This document shows, piece by piece, positions 59,628 through 64,000 of a DNA stretch of 64,000 bases. Where the stretch lies: positions 62,001 through 126,000 of the forward strand of contig NZ_FNNV01000020.1 of the NCBI RefSeq assembly GCF_900106745.1. Reading direction: 5' to 3'. The notes under the pieces were generated by a model. It saw nothing but the letters and a program-made list of their open reading frames with translations, made no database searches and had not been told where the DNA came from. This DNA comes from Paenibacillus sp. CF384 (GTDB taxonomy: Bacteria > Bacillota > Bacilli > Paenibacillales > Paenibacillaceae). Position 1 is the first letter of the stretch, and each line of letters opens with the position of its first letter. Made by a program: the position numbers and the translations under genes.

Positions 59628-60368
59628 TTACATAGGCGCTGCTATCGCCATCGTTTTTTTGTTAGCGGACAGAGAAGTAAGCGCAGCATCATTGAAGCCA
59701 TTAATGATGAGCCACACTGCGAGAATCATTTCGTTCGCCGCTACCGGCAGCGCCAGAACACCACCCCAGAACGAAACTTGTTCAATGACACCGAACATGA
59801 CCAGCAGCGCACAAACGAAAACGAGAATCGCCCCTGTCATGCCCAGGATCGGAATAAACCTCGGTACGAGTCTCGATCTGTAGAAGATATAACTGTACAT
59901 CATAGTGTTGATACCAAGCATGAAAAGCGGCCCAAGCAGAAAGGTCCAGTCATGTATCGCCGTTAATAGAGTGCCGGAAGCTTGATACGCGGCCGTATCC
60001 GTCGCTCCTCCCGCAACAAATGCTCGGCTTAGCGTCACCAAGGACAGCACGCTGATTATGCCAACCGCAATCATAATCGCTTCAAGAAATCGAAAGCATA
60101 CATGCCACAGCGCAATCGTTTCATTGTATTTTCTGAGTATGGGGAACATGGTGATTGCCGTACCAATCGCGGAAACGACAAGCATTAACTCCATCACCGT
60201 TCCCAATATGACTTGGTTTGCTTGTTTAGCGCCTTCAACCAGATAATCAGGATTATTTAGGATCGGTTTGTACAAAATAAAAGCAGCGATTATCGACGTA
60301 ACGGCTGCAAGAATAAACAGTACTCCCACAATCTTCGCAGCTAATTTAGGTGGCATCATGTTCCTCAT
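59628..60368 (-). CDS. DUF4386 family membrane protein
   Basis: A 246-residue protein with about six or seven membrane segments (KIVGVLFILAAVTSIIAAFI, GTVMELMLVVSAIGTAITMF, FLLGPLFMLGINTMMYSYIF, FIPILGMTGAILVFVCALLV). The layout and the motif FRFLEAIMIAVGIIS match DUF4386, whose function is unknown. It is the third gene of a transcript with a DUF2178-like protein and an Xre regulator; the gap to the regulator is 8 bp. Confidence 0.82.
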   Translation of the reverse strand: MRNMMPPKLAAKIVGVLFILAAVTSIIAAFILYKPILNNPDYLVEGAKQANQVILGTVMELMLVVSAIGTAITMFPILRKYNETIALWHVCFRFLEAIMIAVGIISVLSLVTLSRAFVAGGATDTAAYQASGTLLTAIHDWTFLLGPLFMLGINTMMYSYIFYRSRLVPRFIPILGMTGAILVFVCALLVMFGVIEQVSFWGGVLALPVAANEMILAVWLIINGFNDAALTSLSANKKTMAIAAPM

Positions 60369-60376
60369 CTCCTCTT

Positions 60377-60589
60377 CTATTCTCCGTAAAAGAAAATTTC
60401 TTCCAAAGGCAAATTAAATGCGTGCGCGATCCGAAAAGCAAGCTCCAAAGACGGGGAGTAATTGCCTTTCTCCAAAGCCACGATGGTTTGTCTGGTTACG
60501 CCCGCCTTGTCAGCCAATTGCTGCTGTGTCATTTCATCATGGTTGAAGCGTAATTTGCGGATGTGATTGCCGACAAGATGCTTGCTCAT
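60377..60589 (-). CDS. Small Xre/Cro-type repressor (YozG-like)
   Basis: The 70-residue protein is a single Xre helix-turn-helix domain: IRKLRFNHDEMTQQQLADKA, GVTRQTIVALEKGNYSPSLE and LAFRIAHAFNLPLEEIF. Such minimal regulators often sit beside a small membrane protein gene, as here. It probably represses its own operon through the near-palindrome at 61083-61106 covering the promoter. Gaps to both neighbours are under 10 bp. Confidence 0.92.
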   Translation of the reverse strand: MSKHLVGNHIRKLRFNHDEMTQQQLADKAGVTRQTIVALEKGNYSPSLELAFRIAHAFNLPLEEIFFYGE

Positions 60590-60596
60590 CTTAGAC

Positions 60597-61043
60597 TTAA
60601 ACTCCTCTCCTATAGTGATAAAGTTTCGTGAAGGAGCCGGTCACATCGGATATGAATCCGCCGGCGATCAGAATAACGAACATGACCTGCGGAGGCTGAT
60701 CCATAACCAGCGATCCCATAGCAAGCAGAAAACCGAGGATAAACACGAAGAACGAAATCCGGTTCGCTTTCAGTTCGATAAGTTTATCGAGCTCATCTGC
60801 GAAGGTCGGCTCTTTTTCTTGCGTGGTGATTCTGAAGATGATGTTAAAAATAATGCTGATCAGGATATGCGCAACGATAGAGACCACCATGAGAATGAGG
60901 ACGAACGAGCCCCAATAATGAAAGGCTTTCTCCGCTTCAAGCCCGCCTTCGGGGTACTGCGAATACATGTACAAGCAATACGAGCCAAAAATAACGATAG
61001 TGCTGATTAAAGAAACGATGCTCTTCTTCTCTTGGTAAGTCAT
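60597..61043 (-). CDS. DUF2178-like small membrane protein
   Basis: A 148-residue protein with four membrane segments (SLISTIVIFGSYCLYMY, WGSFVLILMVVSIVAHILIS, ISFFVFILGFLLAMGSLVM, QVMFVILIAGGFISDVTGS) and a charged central loop (TTQEKEPTFADELDKLIELK) resembling DUF2178 proteins that accompany YozG-type regulators. The function is unknown. It is the first gene of the Xre operon. AGGAGGC lies close to the ATG. Confidence 0.75.
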   Translation of the reverse strand: MTYQEKKSIVSLISTIVIFGSYCLYMYSQYPEGGLEAEKAFHYWGSFVLILMVVSIVAHILISIIFNIIFRITTQEKEPTFADELDKLIELKANRISFFVFILGFLLAMGSLVMDQPPQVMFVILIAGGFISDVTGSFTKLYHYRRGV

Positions 61044-61082
61044 GGATTTGCCTCCTACTTATCATTTCCCATAAATGAAGTA

Positions 61083-61126
61083 AATTACCTTATACATAAT
61101 GTAATTAAAACCATACACGATGTCAA
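61083..61126 (-). promoter_or_regulatory. Promoter and palindromic operator of the DUF2178-Xre-DUF4386 operon
   Basis: Minus strand: consensus TTGACA (61121-61126), a 17-bp spacer, TACATT (61098-61103). The -10 is inside a 24-bp imperfect palindrome (61083-61106, AATTAC...GTAATT, 20 of 24 positions symmetrical). Confidence 0.65.
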
Positions 61127-61189
61127 GTTTAATATACATAAACAGACGGTAAAACAGACTCCCTAAACCAATCATCAAATAATAAGTCT

Positions 61190-61218
61190 TTGTAAGCGGT
61201 CTATGAATGAGGCATAAT
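61190..61218 (+). promoter_or_regulatory. Promoter of the YesN/YesM-type operon with a cre-like sequence
   Basis: TTGTAA (61190-61195), a 17-bp spacer and CATAAT (61213-61218), 51 bp before the ATG. The -35 overlaps TGTAAGCGGTCTAT (61191-61204), nearly the same 14-mer as at 8727-8740. Confidence 0.55.
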
Positions 61219-61268
61219 TGAAATCATTATAGCGCTTATACTTACCGCAGCAGGCTGGGGGAACGCCG

Positions 61269-62894
61269 ATGTACAAAGTGATTATCGTGGATGATGAAGC
61301 GGTTGTCCGGGTCGGATTGAAGAATACGATCAATTGGAACGAGCATGGCTTCGAATTGATCGGAGATTATGCGAACGGTCGCGAAGCTTGGGAGGCCGTC
61401 GAGCAGCACAAGCCGGAGCTGGTGATCTCGGACATCAGCATGCCTTTCATGGATGGCCTTGAGCTGGCCGGGTTGATCTCTACTCAATTTCCTTATATCA
61501 AAATGATCATATTAACGGGCTTTGACGAGTTCGAATATGCGCAGCAAGCGATAAGACTGAAGGTGTCCGATTTCATTCTGAAGCCGATTACGGCCAATGA
61601 AATCCGCTCCTTGCTTGATCGCGTCAAGAAAGAAATGGACGAGGAGACCCAGCATCGCGAGGATCTCGGGCGGCTGAAGAGCCAATTGAACCAGAGCCTT
61701 CCTCTGTTGAAAGAACGCTTCCTCGAGCGGTTGGTTGCCGTAGGACTTAACCATGCGGAAATTACCGAACGATTCTCCTATTTCGGTATTCCGGCACCTC
61801 TCCCCCTTCATGTCGTGCTAATCGTCGATATTGATGATTTCGGCGACCGGGAGCTTCACTCGTATGAGCATGACGTGGAATTTCTGCGATTTGCAGCATT
61901 TGATATCTTCAAGGAAACGCTCGAACGCGAAGGGATTATGCTCTTCCGTACGAGGGAGGAACGAATGGTGGCCATTATATCCGGTCAAGATGACGAGAGC
62001 TTGCTCTACGAGCAGGTCTATTCCTTGGCGGAGCAAGTCAGGCACCATATCGAGAAGTATTTGAAGTTTACCGTCACGATCGGCATCGGACGAGCCTGCG
62101 CGCACCTTGAACAGCTGCCGGAATCCTACAAGAGCGCGCTCTCCGTATTGGATTACCGCTTCTTGCTCGGGAAGAACCGCGTGCTGAGCATTCTGGATAT
62201 GGAAGGCAAACCGTCCATTCCATTGCCGCCTCAGCTCGATTGGGACCGCAAGCTAGCCTCTGCCGTTAAGAGAGGCGCTGCCCAGGAAGCTTTTCAGCTT
62301 ATCGAGAACGGCGTTGCGGAGTTGAAATCTTCCCTCGCTCCGATCGAAGCCTGTTTCCTGCAAATGCAGAAGGTTGTGCTGTCCTTGATGAACTCGATCC
62401 AGGAGCTCGTCGCGCATGATCCGGAAGCCTCCTTCGACAGACAGATGCGGCTTATGGATGTGTATGGACTGAAGACACTGGATGAGGTCGAGATTTGGCT
62501 CAAGGATGTCGTGCGTACCGTCATGTCCACGATTGCCGATAACCGCAGCCAATTGACGAACATGCAGATTCATCAGGCCGTGGAATATATCGAAACGAAT
62601 TACGCCAATGATAAAATGTCGCTGCAGGACATCTGCCGTCACGTCTTGATGAGCACCAGCTACTTCAGTCTCGTCTTCAAGCAGCATACCGGTGAAACGT
62701 ACATTGAATATTTAACCGGGGTACGCATAGCGCGGGCGAAGGAGCTCCTTCCTAACACGACGATGAAATTCTATGAGATCGCCGAGCAGGTCGGCTACAA
62801 GGACCCGAATTATTTCAGCATGTTGTTCAAGAAGCATACCGGCATGACCCCGAAGGACTTCAGAGAGAAGCAGCTTAAGGAGAGCGGAAACTAA
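61269..62894 (+). CDS. AraC-type response regulator, YesN-like
   Basis: A 541-residue response regulator. The receiver domain (1-120) has VIIVDDEAVVRVGL with the acidic pair Asp8-Asp9, the phosphoacceptor Asp55 in LVISDISMPFMDG and the conserved Lys in FILKPI. A long central region follows, and the C-terminus has two AraC helix-turn-helix motifs (MSLQDICRHVLMSTSYFSLV, KFYEIAEQVGYKDPNYFSML) ending FKKHTGMTPKDFREKQ. With the YesM-like kinase encoded 2 bp downstream it forms a two-component system that in Paenibacillus usually controls carbohydrate ABC transporters; the target lies beyond this window or is the 1-8.7 kb cluster. Confidence 0.92.
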   Translation: MYKVIIVDDEAVVRVGLKNTINWNEHGFELIGDYANGREAWEAVEQHKPELVISDISMPFMDGLELAGLISTQFPYIKMIILTGFDEFEYAQQAIRLKVSDFILKPITANEIRSLLDRVKKEMDEETQHREDLGRLKSQLNQSLPLLKERFLERLVAVGLNHAEITERFSYFGIPAPLPLHVVLIVDIDDFGDRELHSYEHDVEFLRFAAFDIFKETLEREGIMLFRTREERMVAIISGQDDESLLYEQVYSLAEQVRHHIEKYLKFTVTIGIGRACAHLEQLPESYKSALSVLDYRFLLGKNRVLSILDMEGKPSIPLPPQLDWDRKLASAVKRGAAQEAFQLIENGVAELKSSLAPIEACFLQMQKVVLSLMNSIQELVAHDPEASFDRQMRLMDVYGLKTLDEVEIWLKDVVRTVMSTIADNRSQLTNMQIHQAVEYIETNYANDKMSLQDICRHVLMSTSYFSLVFKQHTGETYIEYLTGVRIARAKELLPNTTMKFYEIAEQVGYKDPNYFSMLFKKHTGMTPKDFREKQLKESGN

Positions 62895-62896
62895 CG

Positions 62897-64000
62897 ATGC
62901 CAAGTGAACGCGCGCGAAGAGTACCCCTTTTTCCGTTAAAGAGCATTCAATCGAATATCTCCTTGGCTTTCTCCCTTCTCATTCTCGCGGCCATCGTGCT
63001 CACGAGCTTAATCAGCTATCAGCTGTCGGTCGATGCGGTTGAACGAAATTCCAAGGGTTATATCGAAGAAATCATCAAACAAGTCAACATGAATATTCAA
63101 TCCTACGTCGATAACATGGAGAACATTTCCTTGCTCGCCCTGACGAACAAGGACGTGAAGTACTACATATCCGACAATTCGTACATAAGCGCCGAGGATC
63201 GCCGGATCTACGAGAAACGGATATCCGACCTCTTCCAAGCGATCTTATATACTCGCCAAGACATCGCTTCAATTATGGTTTTTGGCTATAACGGTCGTTT
63301 CGTATCCGACAGGCGGATTACGAATTTGAACCCCAATATGAAGCTCTCCGATCAAAGCTGGTTCCAGATGGCGAAGAGCGAGGGCGGCAAATCCGTCATC
63401 TCCTCTCCCCATGTGCAGAACATTATCCAGAACGAATACCGCTGGGTCGTTTCCTTAAGCCGGGAGCTCAAGAGCACGGACGGCATTACGGCCGAAGGTG
63501 TCTTTCTCGTCGATCTGAACTTGAGCATCATTAACGATATTTGCAAAAATATCGATCTGGGCAAGAAAGGGTACCTCTTCATCGTGGACAATAACGGCAA
63601 CATCGTCTATCATCCGCAGCAGCAGTTGATCGACAGCAAATTGCGGACGGAGCGAATCGCCGATGTCATCAAGGCATCAAGCGGCAGCTCTTTTGTCGTA
63701 AATGACGGTGAAGGCAAACGGATTTATTCCGTACAGGATACGAATTTCGGTTGGAAAATCGCCGGTGTCGCATATACGGATGACCTCATTGCAAGCAAGG
63801 ACGACTTAAGAAATTCGATCCTTCTCTATTCCTTATGCGGACTGGCCATCTCCCTGCTCATCTCGGTTTGGCTCTCCCACCGGTTATCGAAGCCGATTAA
63901 AGTGCTGCAATCCGACATGAAGCAAGTGGAGAAAGGCAATTTCGACATTCAGACGGAAATCGGGCAAATGAACGAGATCGGTCAGCTGGGGCGATCGTTT
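62897..64000 (+). CDS. YesM-type sensor histidine kinase, 3' end off the window
   Basis: The first 368 residues are present; the kinase core is beyond the right edge. The sequence starts MPSERARRVPLFPLK, then the first membrane segment ISLAFSLLILAAIVLTSLIS, a dCache-like extracellular sensor (residues about 45-300, with SDQSWFQMAKSEGGKSVISS and KKGYLFIVDNNGNIVYHPQ), a second membrane segment (ILLYSLCGLAISLLISVWLS) and a HAMP start (HRLSKPIKVLQSDMKQVEKG, FDIQTEIGQMNEIGQL). This fits YesM kinases that sense extracellular sugars or binding proteins. It begins 2 bp after the response regulator stop. Confidence 0.9.
   Translation, partial: MPSERARRVPLFPLKSIQSNISLAFSLLILAAIVLTSLISYQLSVDAVERNSKGYIEEIIKQVNMNIQSYVDNMENISLLALTNKDVKYYISDNSYISAEDRRIYEKRISDLFQAILYTRQDIASIMVFGYNGRFVSDRRITNLNPNMKLSDQSWFQMAKSEGGKSVISSPHVQNIIQNEYRWVVSLSRELKSTDGITAEGVFLVDLNLSIINDICKNIDLGKKGYLFIVDNNGNIVYHPQQQLIDSKLRTERIADVIKASSGSSFVVNDGEGKRIYSVQDTNFGWKIAGVAYTDDLIASKDDLRNSILLYSLCGLAISLLISVWLSHRLSKPIKVLQSDMKQVEKGNFDIQTEIGQMNEIGQLGRSF

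Overview
The window looks like chromosomal DNA of a spore-forming, Gram-positive Paenibacillus/Cohnella-type bacterium. This is inferred from gene content and not from any marker gene: LplA/LplB/LplC-like sugar uptake, a YesN/YesM two-component pair, an mmg-type methylcitrate operon, an rsbV-rsbW-sigB module, lipoproteins with classic lipoboxes, and purine-rich Shine-Dalgarno sites ahead of most genes. I see no rRNA, tRNA, prophage, insertion sequence or CRISPR array. The first gene (left edge, minus strand) and the last gene (right edge, plus strand) are cut by the window.

Layout. 1-8.7 kb (minus): a carbohydrate island read right to left: six-hairpin glycosidase-like protein, lipoprotein binding protein, two permeases, a second glycosidase-like protein, a PhyH-type dioxygenase and an enolase-superfamily dehydratase. 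A divergent GntR/PBP regulator at 9.5 kb carries operator-like repeats at its own promoter. 10.6-12.3 kb: rsbV-rsbW-sigB behind a near-consensus sigma-B promoter. A CorA-type transporter follows, and a receiver-PP2C phosphatase (RsbU-like) lies on the other strand. 16-30 kb: stand-alone genes (lipase, YjbR, MEKHA, GH26, VanY-type peptidase, nucleoside hydrolase with an AraC regulator, YpsA-like, MgtC with a phosphoesterase, HisJ-type phosphatase, KimA-type permease). 30.5-38.6 kb (minus): a seven-gene mmg/prp operon (acyl-CoA dehydrogenase-like, thiolase, 3-hydroxyacyl-CoA dehydrogenase, acyl-CoA dehydrogenase, methylisocitrate lyase, methylcitrate synthase, PrpD), the methylcitrate route for propionyl-CoA coupled to short-chain acyl-CoA oxidation. 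38.8-48.2 kb: ankyrin and DinB proteins, a 1251-residue repetitive secreted protein with a glycosyltransferase downstream, an MdtG-like exporter and QueF. 48.5-55 kb (minus): nucleoside uptake and use (Bmp lipoprotein, NupO/P/Q, DeoR, DeoC). 55.5-61 kb: an MFS protein, a MarR/siderophore-interacting flavoprotein pair, a CBS protein and a DUF2178/Xre/DUF4386 operon. 61.3 kb to the end: a YesN-type regulator and a YesM-type kinase.

The most unusual feature is non-coding. Every long gap between convergent genes (13.66-14.74, 21.38-22.33, 30.01-30.53 and 48.17-48.54 kb) is filled with tandem arrays of hairpin-forming repeats. Two arrays 16 kb apart share an identical 113-bp period and identical internal spacing (23+28+23+39) although their sequences have diverged. 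A third array has an exact 121-bp period, and a fourth family (core AATGTTGCA...GCAACATT) occurs at three loci, one with a 282-bp block duplication. Several units are terminator-like, and at kimA and one dinB gene the first copy seems to be the terminator.
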